64,000 nucleotides of DNA, from NCBI GenBank assembly GCA_934476085.1, contig CAKSNE010000003.1:1-64000 (forward strand). Reading direction: 5' to 3'. Source of the DNA: an uncultured Eubacteriales bacterium (lineage in GTDB: Bacteria > Bacillota > Clostridia > Oscillospirales > Acutalibacteraceae). Position numbers and translations under genes: made by a program. The notes beneath the pieces are model-generated. The model did not search any database, had not been told where the DNA came from, and was given only the letters and a program-made list of their open reading frames with translations. Below are positions 34,101-41,123 of the stretch, piece after piece (the stretch's first letter is position 1; the number at the start of each line of letters is the position of its first letter).

Positions 34101-34466
34101 ATAGAAATGGATGTTGAGATTGATACAGAAGATGATAAAATAAGAACTGTTTTAGATATAACCGGTGCAGGTAAATATGATATTCCGATTTCAAGCGAGT
34201 ATTCATTAGTAAAATTTGTTCCTGAAAAGGACGGCAGATATAAAATCGAGACAATTTCTAATATAGATACTTACGGTAACTTATTTAATTATGCTCTTAT
34301 TTCGCTTGTCAGCGATGACGATAGCGGAGAAAGGAACAATTTCTGTTTTGAAACAGATAGTTTAAAAGCCGGCAAAACTTATTATATAGGTGTTAAAAAA
34401 TATTCTTCTAACAGTGGTGCCGGTGTTAATTCAGTAACTCTTAATGTTGAGTATATTGCTAAATAA
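31140..34466 (+). CDS. Large secreted protein with Lys-rich Big2 domains
   Basis: A 1108-residue protein. Residues 1-32 are a signal peptide (MLVMMFSFAFVTSPSASA). Two Big2 (Ig-like) domains follow: residues about 40-130, extraordinarily Lys-rich (KKVTYKTKNKKIAKVNKKG), and about 131-210, of usual composition (VKFTSSNEKVASVDKNGVVT). A Pro/Ser/Lys linker (SNPTNPSKPDPSKPD) leads to a long acidic part with beta-sandwich modules, including a cadherin-like/putative Ig region around residues 350-430 and repeated carboxypeptidase-regulatory-like segments (IPFTLPNKSKISVDLKS, EINIPKGEYKFYG). No LPxTG motif or transmembrane tail is seen, so attachment is probably by the basic N-terminus to the anionic wall. 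Function is unknown; adhesion is possible. Confidence 0.82.
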   Translation: MKSKVFQKSFAIVMMLVMMFSFAFVTSPSASAKLAKKKSVTVSKVAVTNLTKGVLYVAKGKTVAIKTEVSVKPNKKANKKVTYKTKNKKIAKVNKKGVVKGVKVGKTKIVVASKANKKKKTTVKVMVTAPAKGVKLDKTSGNLNVGSKTTLKATVVGKGAAKAVKFTSSNEKVASVDKNGVVTAKKAGSVVITAKTVDGTNKKAICKINVVNSATSNPTNPSKPDPSKPDTIDDGKIGIKESKISFSPGMPVIETTLTSEKSLTKNDFEVKLKLNKNGKYKFTGEIEQLYTFDNITYFLVLDFSELFNRINYQGQDLYFNVSIKGLEGKNTSDFVFSYANIPLTNNDEDIIVSGYVGTTYSQSLNFYNMQGLYTVEMISGKLPRGSYYDESDSRISGTMLEPVDNEKVVFRATDELDNTSTITVTFVIGDVDKIVAENRTFGQSNDKIIQGDITNLSARAYGGSGNYTYKLLDDINGAATLEPDSDEHQYVLFNAKSLNPGTYEVKVEITDRYDSKLKTTATLKVIVTKANKVSIKLNNNSFENVFAYDAIYFADIDNLSFSQGVELQTKYDDQGNVVSYSYDFINLAAGNYMVIATSDDFGVKAINSKLTINGDTEIPFTLPNKSKISVDLKSDVSNPVDTDDYNVYLGIEIFGEVYYIGVPFNAETNKYEIDVPYGKYTLKVLTDSEFFGAPQTVGEETINAANPAENKTISIADINNIKPKCEKSVVEMGDGTVDTDQYGTYIKLTTKNATKYLIDVNSTSSSSYGLKYYVYDENGNIIDEVSQDNYELLPNTDYYLLIKNDSDSKHEYTYSITSIYNIKFNVTNTDLSNVRPYDFIRAVNLDTKETFDAYFDTSYNKETGKIRYNEINIPKGEYKFYGCINGEALTYLYKSYAVDDDKTLDVTLKQKHKITLNLKAKNGDPNEDFISYTVKVNDETLSYDSKNKSYSGSFLEGTYYIQIYLLRSSINQKSFYFTKEVELTDKDIEMDVEIDTEDDKIRTVLDITGAGKYDIPISSEYSLVKFVPEKDGRYKIETISNIDTYGNLFNYALISLVSDDDSGERNNFCFETDSLKAGKTYYIGVKKYSSNSGAGVNSVTLNVEYIAK

Positions 34467-34513
34467 GAAACTTTTTGCGTTGGCGAATAATTGCCGAGTC
34501 TAGTTACGACTAT

Positions 34514-34546
34514 AAAAAATAACCCTGCTTTCGCAGGGTTATTTTT
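34514..34546 (+). terminator. Terminator after the Big2 protein gene
   Basis: AAATAACCCTGC / GCAGGGTTATTTTT with a 4-nt loop. Confidence 0.87.
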
Positions 34547-34552
34547 GCTTGT

Positions 34553-34581
34553 TTGACATATTTGTTTCTAAAATGTATAAT
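34553..34581 (+). promoter_or_regulatory. Promoter in front of the broken small gene
   Basis: Consensus TTGACA (34553-34558) and TATAAT (34576-34581) with 17 bp spacing. Confidence 0.82.
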
Positions 34582-34613
34582 TAGTTTAATGAAATTTTTG
34601 TGGGAGAACATAA

Positions 34614-34823
34614 GTGGAAATGAGTAAGTATAACCAACTATGGAATTATATAAAAACTCAAGATAAAGAGAGTTTAACTTTAAGTTTTGATGAAATTGAA
34701 AAGTTCGGCAATGTTGCAATTGATCACTCATTTTTGACCTATAAAAAAGAGTTAAATGATTACGGATTTGCGGTTTAAAAGATTTCAATGAAAAATAAAA
34801 CAGTAACTTTTCAAAAACTTTAA
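34614..34823 (+). pseudogene. Small conserved hypothetical protein with in-frame TAA
   Basis: A GTG (34614) or ATG (34620) start behind GGGAGA opens a frame reading MSKYNQLWNYIKTQDKESLT, then SFDEIEKFGNVAIDHSFLTY and KKELNDYGFAV. A TAA at 34776-34778 interrupts it; the same frame then continues KISMKNKTVTFQKL to a natural stop at 34821-34823. This matches the layout of a small clostridial protein family of about 68 residues that I know only as hypothetical, where the interrupted codon is usually Lys. An AAA to TAA change is enough. Either the gene is recently broken but still has a perfect promoter, or a shortened 52- to 54-residue product is made. Confidence 0.65.
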
Positions 34824-34840
34824 TTTTAGGAGAAATAAAA

Positions 34841-35278
34841 ATGAATTGGTTTAATTTTTACGGCTTAATATTCGTTATTATCATTCTAATTCCGAATATT
34901 ATTTTTGCTATTAATCATAAAGATGGTTTTGAAAATAAATATCAAAATAAAACTGTTGAATTTTTTGAACAAATCGGAAGATTTGGCTGTTTTATTCTTA
35001 TGTTTTTATCCATTCCCTACGTGTGTATCGGTTTTTGGTTTGATAATGCAAAATTTTTGTATTTATTATTCGGCGGCATAGTCGTGTTTTTATATTGCCT
35101 TGGTTGGATTGTGTTTAAAAATGAAAATTCTGTTAGAAAATCGCTTTGGCTTTCGATTTTGCCATCAATTTTGTTTTTGCAAAGTGGTGTGTTAATGCTT
35201 AATATTCCGTTGATTGTTTTGGCAGTAGTTTTTGCTGTTTGTCATATTACAATTAGTTATAAAAACGCAGTATTATAA
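34841..35278 (+). CDS. Four-helix membrane protein of unknown function
   Basis: A 145-residue protein with about five hydrophobic segments and a conserved-looking motif FENKYQNKTVEFFEQIGRFG between helices 1 and 2. The start ATG follows TTTTAGGAG, 17 bases after the broken small gene, so they may share its promoter. I recall similar unannotated proteins in Clostridia but no function. It precedes a TfoX-N protein by 17 bases. Confidence 0.7.
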   Translation: MNWFNFYGLIFVIIILIPNIIFAINHKDGFENKYQNKTVEFFEQIGRFGCFILMFLSIPYVCIGFWFDNAKFLYLLFGGIVVFLYCLGWIVFKNENSVRKSLWLSILPSILFLQSGVLMLNIPLIVLAVVFAVCHITISYKNAVL

Positions 35279-35295
35279 AATTTAGGAGAAAAATT

Positions 35296-35610
35296 ATGGC
35301 TACAAGTGAGAGTTATATAGAATTCGTTTGCGAGCAAATTAATGGTTACGGAGAAATTAGATACAGAAAAATGTTTGGCGAATATATAGCTTATTTGAAT
35401 GACAAGTCTATTTTGACAGTTTGTGATAATACCGTTTTTGTTAAAAAGTTGCCTGAAATAGAAAAATTGATGAAAAATGCGGATTGCGGTTTTCCTTATG
35501 ACGGCGCAAAAGAGTGTTACATTTTAGATATTGAAGATAAAGGTTTGCTTGATAAACTAATACCGATTTTAGAAGGAATTACACCAAAGTCTAAACCAAG
35601 AAAGAAGTGA
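35296..35610 (+). CDS. TfoX N-terminal domain protein
   Basis: A 104-residue protein consisting of a TfoX N-terminal domain: YIEFVCEQINGYGEIRYRKM, FGEYIAYLNDKSILTVCDN and the C-terminal GFPYDGAKECYILDIEDKG. In gammaproteobacteria TfoX controls competence, but stand-alone TfoX-N proteins in Firmicutes have no established role. The C-terminal TfoX domain is absent. RBS is TTTAGGAGAAA. It ends just before the promoter of the next gene. Confidence 0.85.
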   Translation: MATSESYIEFVCEQINGYGEIRYRKMFGEYIAYLNDKSILTVCDNTVFVKKLPEIEKLMKNADCGFPYDGAKECYILDIEDKGLLDKLIPILEGITPKSKPRKK

Positions 35611-35611
35611 T

Positions 35612-35640
35612 TTGACTTTTTTGAAAAAAGGTTATATAAT
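35612..35640 (+). promoter_or_regulatory. Promoter of the YoaK-family gene
   Basis: TTGACT (35612-35617) and TATAAT (35635-35640), 17 bp apart. Confidence 0.8.
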
Positions 35641-35662
35641 GTAACAGCTATGTGAAAAAATA

Positions 35663-35695
35663 AAGGATTGAACATTATTAAAATGCTCAATCCTT
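35663..35695 (+). promoter_or_regulatory. Leader hairpin before the YoaK-family gene
   Basis: AAGGATTGAACATT and AATGCTCAATCCTT pair over 14 positions with one mismatch, starting about 16 bases after the expected transcription start and ending just before the coding region. No T run follows, so it is a structured leader rather than a clear terminator. Confidence 0.55.
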
Positions 35696-35711
35696 ATTGA
35701 TTGTTGAAAGT

Positions 35712-36371
35712 ATGAAGGGAAGAAGAAAATTGGTTGTTCATAGAACGGATTACACCAAAAGGCACTATGGTTTTTTAGCAGCAGTCGGCGGATTTTTGGA
35801 ATCTTATGCTATTATAAATCGAAGCGGACTTTTTGGTAACGCACAAACCGCAAACTTTACTCATTTATGGTTAAGTGTTGCTCAACGAGATTTATTAGAA
35901 GTTATTTATTATCTAACACCGCTTTTGCTTTATTGTTTTGCAATTTTTCTTGCAAGTTATATGCCACTAAAACTTAAAAATCATATGTGGCCGAAGATTT
36001 GCTTAATACTTGAAATAATTTCAATTTTAATTTTAGGCTTTTTGCCAACAGATGTAGAAGATAAATTTGCTATTTTACCGATTTTCTTCTGCACCGCATT
36101 ACAGTATCAAACGTTCCGTTCATGCCATGGTTACGGAGCTTCATCACTATTTGTTACAAATAATATTCGCCAGTGTATCAGCTCACTTACATATTGGCTT
36201 GTTAAAAAAGATCATAATGAATTAGAGCGATTTGAAATATACCTTTTTGTAATTGCGTTTTTTGCAGTAGGTGCTGTTTGCGCAATGCTTTCCGGTTTGC
36301 TATTTGGCGATAAAAGCGTTTTGCTTTGCTTAATTCCGCTGGTTTGCGTTTTTATAATGCTTGAAAAATAA
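35712..36371 (+). CDS. YoaK family (DUF1275) membrane protein
   Basis: The family signature GGFLESYAIINRSGLFGNAQ followed by TANFTHLWL is present, and the protein has about six membrane helices, as is usual for DUF1275. The start is uncertain: an ATG at 35712 and a TTG at 35697 both lack a Shine-Dalgarno, while a TTG at 35730 is preceded by AAGGGAAGAAG. Function in bacteria is not established. It converges on the flavodoxin-like gene with only two bases between the stops, and its terminator lies inside that gene. Confidence 0.82.
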   Translation: MKGRRKLVVHRTDYTKRHYGFLAAVGGFLESYAIINRSGLFGNAQTANFTHLWLSVAQRDLLEVIYYLTPLLLYCFAIFLASYMPLKLKNHMWPKICLILEIISILILGFLPTDVEDKFAILPIFFCTALQYQTFRSCHGYGASSLFVTNNIRQCISSLTYWLVKKDHNELERFEIYLFVIAFFAVGAVCAMLSGLLFGDKSVLLCLIPLVCVFIMLEK

Positions 36372-36373
36372 AT

Positions 36374-36913
36374 TTAAACATTTTTACCCGCTGTGAAAGC
36401 CTCTTTCATAGCGGCTTTTTCTTTTATTTCGCCTTTATTCCAAGCACCAACGCCGTAAATAATGCCTTTTTCGTTTGCACCGTCAAGACAGTCGAGTGTA
36501 AATCCGCGAATGCCGTCGATAGTCTTTTGCATATTTGCAACCGATGTGTCAGCGGCGGTAACGATATAGTAAAAATCTTTGTTTGTGATTTCTAAATATC
36601 TTGGCACAGTTCTGTCGATAAGCGTTTTCAACTGTCCGTTCATAGTGTAAAAATAAACAGGAGTTGCAAGAACGATAACATCGGCGTTAACCATCTTGTC
36701 TAAAATTTCTGCCATATCGTCTTTTTGAACGCATTTGTGAGTGGTATTACAGACGCCGCAGCCAACGCAGTAGTTGATTTTCTTACTGTTTATAAAAATC
36801 TTTTCAACTTCGTTGCCGGCTTCGGTAGCGCCTTTTATAAATTCATCGCAAAGCAAGTCAGAGTTTCCGCCCTTTCTTGCGCTTGCTGATAAAACTAAAA
36901 CTTTTTTACTCAT
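36374..36913 (-). CDS. Flavodoxin-fold FMN reductase / iron-sulfur flavoprotein-like
   Basis: A 179-residue protein with the FMN-binding loop VLSASARKGGNSDLLCDEF and a cysteine cluster INYCVGCGVCNTTHKC as in NADPH-dependent FMN reductases and archaeal-type iron-sulfur flavoproteins. The loop ATPVYFYTMNGQLKTLIDRT is typical for the family. It probably reduces flavins or small electrophiles in the cytosol. It follows dxs by 14 bases in the MerR-controlled operon, suggesting a redox partner or stress role. Confidence 0.85.
   Translation of the reverse strand: MSKKVLVLSASARKGGNSDLLCDEFIKGATEAGNEVEKIFINSKKINYCVGCGVCNTTHKCVQKDDMAEILDKMVNADVIVLATPVYFYTMNGQLKTLIDRTVPRYLEITNKDFYYIVTAADTSVANMQKTIDGIRGFTLDCLDGANEKGIIYGVGAWNKGEIKEKAAMKEAFTAGKNV
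36388..36425 (+). terminator. Terminator of the YoaK gene embedded in the opposing gene
   Basis: CCGCTGTGAAAG and CTTTCATAGCGG pair over 12 positions (one G-U) around a 3-nt loop, then CTTTTTCTTTT on the plus strand. It lies wholly inside the last codons of the convergent flavodoxin-like gene. Confidence 0.75.
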
Positions 36914-36927
36914 TTTTTGTCAATCCT

Positions 36928-38679
36928 TTAAATCAATTTTAAAATATCGTCGGTAATTTGCTCTTTTGTAAGATGGTTTTCTGCTAAAACTTCGTTTGCG
37001 TCATAGCGGTCTAAAAATTCTTTTTTAAGACCGAAGCTTAGTGTTTTAACTTCGCTGTCACCATAAAATCTAGCGATCTTTTCTCCAAAACCGCCGTCTA
37101 AAATACCGTCCTCGATTGTAACAACAATATCGTGATCGGCTTTTAGACTTTCAAGTAGTTTGTTGTCAACTCCGCTGATAAAGTAAGGGTTGATAACTGT
37201 AGCGTCAATGTCTTTTTTAGCCTTTAATTCATCTGCAACTTCGTTAGCAAGTCCAAAGAATGTGCCAAGACCGATAATAGCAACATTTGAGCCTTTTTTG
37301 GTTACTTCGTATTTATTAATTTCAGAGAAATCTTTTGTGCATTCTTTGCCGCTTGAAATAAAGTTACCCGGGCAACGAATTGCAACAGGGTGATCACTTT
37401 GCTCAACAGACCAATCCAGCATTTTTAAATATTCTTCTTTTGTTGTCGGCGCTAAATAAACCAAGTTTGGAATATTAGCCATTAGCGGAATATCGTAAAT
37501 GCCAAGATGAGTAACATCATTCATACCAAAAACAGAAGCCGCATAAACAACTATTGTTGCAGGGTTGTTATTAATGCAAAGGTCTTGTGATAATTGGTCG
37601 AATGTACGCTGAATAAACGAGCTGTAAACGCCGAAAACGCTCTTTCCGCCGTTTGCCGCAATGCCTGATGCAAGTGCGACAGCGGTTTGCTCGGCAATTC
37701 CGACATCAACAAATTGTTTGCCCGCTTTGTCACGGTTTTCTTTTGTAAAGCCTAAAACCGCAGGTGTTCCGGCTGTTATTGCAACAACTTTTTGATCTTC
37801 TTTAAATTTATTTAATAAGTAATCAGCGGTAATTGAAGAATAGTCTTCACCATCAAAATTAAATAGCGGTTTTTTGGTTTCCTTGTCAAACGGCATACAC
37901 CAATGCCAATTTTCTTTGTCGGTTTCCGCCGGTTTAAAGCCTTTGCCTTTTTGCGTGTTAATATGAACTACAATAGGATGGTCGATGTCTTTAACCTGTT
38001 GTAGAGCGTTAATCATTTTTTCAACATCATTACCATCATCAACATAAACATAGTCAAGTCCCATTGATTTGAAAAGATTGCACTCTGATTTGCCGTTAGT
38101 TTCACGCAATTCTTTCAAGTTTTTATAAAGACCGCCGTGGTTTTCGGCAATAGACATATCGTTATCATTTACAATGATAATGAAGTTGCTGTTAAGTTCT
38201 GATGCAAAATCAATACCTTCGAGTGCTTCGCCGCCACTTAAACTACCGTCGCCGATAATTGCAACAACGTTTTCATTGTCGCCTTTTAAATCTCTTGCTT
38301 TGGCAAGACCGCAAGCAAGGCTGACAGAGGTTGATGTGTGACCGATTACAAAGAAATCGTGTTCGCTTTCGCTAGGATCGCTGTAGCCGGAAATATCATC
38401 ATAGTGTTCTTTATAAAGAAAAGCGTCTTTTCTGCCTGTGAGCATTTTGTGGCAGTAAGTTTGGTGAGAAACATCAAACACAAATTTATCTTTTGGTGAA
38501 TCAAAAACATAGTGCAATGCAATTGTCGCTTCAACCATACCAAAGTTCGGTCCGCAGTGACCGCCGTGAACGCTTAATTTATTGAAAAGTGCTTCACGCA
38601 TTTCGCTTGCGAGTTCTTTTAATTCGCTAACGTTTAACTTTTTAACATCAGCGGGATTATTAATATTTTCTAAATACAT
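36928..38679 (-). CDS. dxs: 1-deoxy-D-xylulose-5-phosphate synthase
   Basis: A 583-residue transketolase-like enzyme that makes DXP from pyruvate and glyceraldehyde 3-phosphate, the first step of the MEP isoprenoid pathway and a precursor for thiamine and pyridoxal. Visible are the GGH motif (VHGGHCGPNFGMVEATIALH), the TPP motif GDGSLSGGEALEG to NDNDMS, and the catalytic Glu block VDVGIAEQTAVALASGIA. The His in the region WHWCMPFD sits where the usual HGV/FD block lies. It is about 35 residues shorter than the E. coli enzyme and diverges at some conserved spots, so it may be a secondary dxs. It lies under a merR gene, not in an ispA-xseB context. Confidence 0.85.
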   Translation of the reverse strand: MYLENINNPADVKKLNVSELKELASEMREALFNKLSVHGGHCGPNFGMVEATIALHYVFDSPKDKFVFDVSHQTYCHKMLTGRKDAFLYKEHYDDISGYSDPSESEHDFFVIGHTSTSVSLACGLAKARDLKGDNENVVAIIGDGSLSGGEALEGIDFASELNSNFIIIVNDNDMSIAENHGGLYKNLKELRETNGKSECNLFKSMGLDYVYVDDGNDVEKMINALQQVKDIDHPIVVHINTQKGKGFKPAETDKENWHWCMPFDKETKKPLFNFDGEDYSSITADYLLNKFKEDQKVVAITAGTPAVLGFTKENRDKAGKQFVDVGIAEQTAVALASGIAANGGKSVFGVYSSFIQRTFDQLSQDLCINNNPATIVVYAASVFGMNDVTHLGIYDIPLMANIPNLVYLAPTTKEEYLKMLDWSVEQSDHPVAIRCPGNFISSGKECTKDFSEINKYEVTKKGSNVAIIGLGTFFGLANEVADELKAKKDIDATVINPYFISGVDNKLLESLKADHDIVVTIEDGILDGGFGEKIARFYGDSEVKTLSFGLKKEFLDRYDANEVLAENHLTKEQITDDILKLI

Positions 38680-38754
38680 TTTCTTTGCTCCTAATCTTAT
38701 AAATTAAAGTTTTTTGATAATTCTTCTGAAAAATCTTTGTTAATAAAAACTCCT

Positions 38755-39129
38755 TTAGTCCCATTTTAAAATGCCTGTTTTTTCGGCTTCTTCATATTTT
38801 GAAATTTTGTAGTTTAATCGGTCGAGAGTTGCCTCAATCTGTGCTTTTTGCTCTAAAAGTATCTCTCGCTGACTTTTAAGAAGCTCTGCTCGAGCGTGAA
38901 TTGTTTCATCGCCTTGCTGAAATAATTTTAAATATTCGATTATTGTGCCAACAGGCAAGCCTGCACTTCTCATACAAAGTGCGTGTTCAACCCAACCCAA
39001 ATCACTCTCGGTGTAGTTTCTGATTCCGCCGCTTGTTCGAGCAACCGCAGGAATCATACCGACTTTTTCATAGTATCTTAATGTGTCTTGCGAAATGTTG
39101 TATTTTTCGCTAACTTGCTTTATTGTCAT
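38755..39129 (-). CDS. MerR family transcriptional regulator
   Basis: A 124-residue regulator. The winged helix is MTIKQVSEKYNISQDTLRYY to YEKVGMIPAVARTSGGIRNY; a long dimerisation helix follows (HARAELLKSQREILLEQKAQ). There is no cysteine cluster, so it is not a metal sensor of the classical type; it resembles the small MerR proteins (AdhR/YfmP-like) that sense aldehydes or thiol stress. Its own promoter carries a MerR operator. It is followed by dxs and a flavodoxin-like gene with no other promoter seen, so these are probably its targets. Confidence 0.9.
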   Translation of the reverse strand: MTIKQVSEKYNISQDTLRYYEKVGMIPAVARTSGGIRNYTESDLGWVEHALCMRSAGLPVGTIIEYLKLFQQGDETIHARAELLKSQREILLEQKAQIEATLDRLNYKISKYEEAEKTGILKWD

Positions 39130-39163
39130 AAAAGATTACCGCCTTTTAATTTGGTTTACAATC

Positions 39164-39194
39164 ATTATAATACTTGGAGTTAACTCCAAGTCAA
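39164..39194 (-). promoter_or_regulatory. MerR-type promoter/operator with 19-bp spacer
   Basis: On the minus strand TTGACT (39194-39189) and TATAAT (39169-39164) are 19 bp apart, and the perfect palindrome ACTTGGAGTTAACTCCAAGT (39172-39191) fills the spacer. The overlong spacer is the hallmark of promoters that MerR proteins untwist. Confidence 0.9.
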
Positions 39195-39242
39195 GAGTTT
39201 ATTTTTTAATTTTTTGTGAATATTACAATTTTGTTATTTTGA

Positions 39243-39271
39243 TTGACAAATTAATACATTTTTGGTAGTAT
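39243..39271 (+). promoter_or_regulatory. Promoter of the FnIII lipoprotein gene
   Basis: TTGACA (39243-39248) and TAGTAT (39266-39271), 17 bp apart. Confidence 0.65.
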
Positions 39272-39324
39272 GTATATATAAAGTAGTTTAATTTAACTAC
39301 TAAATTATTTAAGGAGCATGAATT

Positions 39325-40587
39325 ATGAAAAATATTAAAAAAATATTGGCAGTTGTATTGATTGCTGCAATTTGCGTTTTCTCTGCAAGTTGTGCAGAAA
39401 ATTCTACAATGGTTATTTCCGAAAACGGTGCAGTTGAGGTTTCGCAAAAAATTGAAATGACTGAAGCTGAATACAAAAAAATTGATGCGATTGGTGCATT
39501 AGCAGTTGGCGATGATGAAAAAATCGATACTGGAGATATTTCCGGACTTGATAATTTAGGTCCTGTTACATCTAATTTATTCAAAAATTCAAAAACAATG
39601 AGCGAATTAATTAGTAACTTTAAAAAAGCTTGTAAACAAGAAAAAAGAGATAACGGCACTTATTATATTTATGAAGATACCGCTAAATATAATTCTGTTG
39701 ATGAAGTAAATAAAATTTCAGGAAATAATGCTAAATTTACTACCGGTGATTTTTGGCGTGCAACTATGGATAAAAAAACATATAATCAGGCTATGGCCAT
39801 GTATACAATTTACGGTATTGATTTTTCTATCCAGTGCACTTTAAAAATGCCATATAAAATCACAAAAACAAACTGTGAAAAAGTTGATGATTATACAGTA
39901 AAATTAAATAATTGTGATATTTCTTATGTTATTACAGAAAAATCAACTTCTGATTGGGCAAAAGCCGCTGACCCTATTAGTGCTATTAAAACCGAAGTTA
40001 GAACAGCTATAAAACCTGCAAAAGTTACAGGTGTTAAAGTAATTTATAAAGATTACAGAACAGCTAAAGTTACATTTAACAGAGTTAAAGATCAAAATTT
40101 AACTTATGTTCTCGAATACAAAACAAAAGGTATGAAAAAATGGCGTCAGGCAGATTCTACTGTTGATAAAGAAAACTATATTACTGATTTCTTGTCAAAT
40201 GAAAAGAAAACTATTTCTTATAGAGTTAAAGCTTATGCAACCAGCTTAGCTTTAGGCGATGAAGAAGTTTACGGTGTTCCATCAGCAGCTAAAACTTTGA
40301 AAACAATTAAATTTGATAAACCTGTTGTAAAAGCTACTGCAGATAAAAAAGCTGTTAAATTAACTCTTACAAAGAAAATTAAAAAATTGAAAGGTTATGA
40401 AATTAAATACTCAACAAAGAGCAATTTAAAAGGCGCTAAAAAAGTAACTGTTAAAAAACTACCTAATACAATTAAAAAATTAAAATCAGACAAAAAATAC
40501 TTTATAAAAGTAAGACAATTTACTAAACAAGGTAAAAATAAAGTATATGGCCCATATAGCAAAAAACTTACTGTTAAAGTAAAATAA
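39325..40587 (+). CDS. Lipoprotein with C-terminal fibronectin type III domains
   Basis: A 420-residue exported protein. Residues 1-23 are a lipoprotein signal with lipobox FSASC, so it is anchored to the outer face of the membrane. Residues about 25-215 form an unrecognised domain (SENGAVEVSQKIEMTEAEYK). Residues about 228-325 and 330-420 are two fibronectin type III-like domains (VTGVKVIYKDYRTAKVTFN and YEIKYSTKSNLKGAKKVTVK), the second very Lys-rich. Such proteins often bind wall polymers or extracellular sugars. It is preceded by a good promoter and follows AAGGAGCATG. Function unknown. Confidence 0.8.
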   Translation: MKNIKKILAVVLIAAICVFSASCAENSTMVISENGAVEVSQKIEMTEAEYKKIDAIGALAVGDDEKIDTGDISGLDNLGPVTSNLFKNSKTMSELISNFKKACKQEKRDNGTYYIYEDTAKYNSVDEVNKISGNNAKFTTGDFWRATMDKKTYNQAMAMYTIYGIDFSIQCTLKMPYKITKTNCEKVDDYTVKLNNCDISYVITEKSTSDWAKAADPISAIKTEVRTAIKPAKVTGVKVIYKDYRTAKVTFNRVKDQNLTYVLEYKTKGMKKWRQADSTVDKENYITDFLSNEKKTISYRVKAYATSLALGDEEVYGVPSAAKTLKTIKFDKPVVKATADKKAVKLTLTKKIKKLKGYEIKYSTKSNLKGAKKVTVKKLPNTIKKLKSDKKYFIKVRQFTKQGKNKVYGPYSKKLTVKVK

Positions 40588-40591
40588 TAAA

Positions 40592-40620
40592 AACTGCCGT
40601 CTAATATTTAGGCGGCAGTT
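40592..40620. terminator. Hairpin after the lipoprotein gene
   Basis: AACTGCCGTC and GGCGGCAGTT form a 10-bp stem (one G-U). The downstream plus-strand sequence is A-rich rather than T-rich, so termination may be partial. Confidence 0.5.
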
Positions 40621-40665
40621 AAAAATATTGTCATATTTTTTATATAAAATCAAAGGAGAAAATCT

Positions 40666-41115
40666 ATGAAAAAAGATTTAAAACTTTATAACGCATTGTT
40701 TCCGTTATGGTTTATTGTTTATATTTTTCCGCAAACTTGGCTTATTGCAATTCCGGGAAATTTTATCATAGATAGTGTTGTCCTTTTGATTGCTATGTTT
40801 GCTTTGAAAATTGAAGACAAGGGTAAATTTTATAAATCCAAAATTTTTCTATTATTTATTTGTGGATTTAGTGCAGATTTTATCGGAGCACTGCTTATGT
40901 TGATTGTTCTTTATTTAGGAGTAGGCAGTATGGGTGATGAATTGTATATTACAATTCCAGGCTTGATTATTTCAGCAGTGCTGATTTATGTTTTGGATTA
41001 TACATTAGTCCTTAAAAACTGTGACAAACACATTAGAAAAGTTTTATCGTTAGTTTTTGCAATCGCAACCGCTCCATATACTTTTTTAATTCCTTCTAGT
41101 TTGATATATGGATAA
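40666..41115 (+). CDS. Multi-pass membrane protein of unknown function
   Basis: A 149-residue protein with four hydrophobic segments. The start MKKDLKLYNALFPLWFIVYI with its FPQTWLIAIPGNFIIDS block resembles small clostridial membrane proteins without known role. ATG follows CAAAGGAGAAAATCT. It may be co-transcribed with the lipoprotein gene by read-through of the weak hairpin. Confidence 0.7.
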   Translation: MKKDLKLYNALFPLWFIVYIFPQTWLIAIPGNFIIDSVVLLIAMFALKIEDKGKFYKSKIFLLFICGFSADFIGALLMLIVLYLGVGSMGDELYITIPGLIISAVLIYVLDYTLVLKNCDKHIRKVLSLVFAIATAPYTFLIPSSLIYG

Positions 41116-41123
41116 TAAGCTAA

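Noticed and set aside
262..34823. Two conserved genes with in-frame TAA could suggest TAA recoding.
   Set aside because: TAA is the normal stop of most genes in the window and no other long conserved frame contains one, so ordinary nonsense mutations are the simpler reading.
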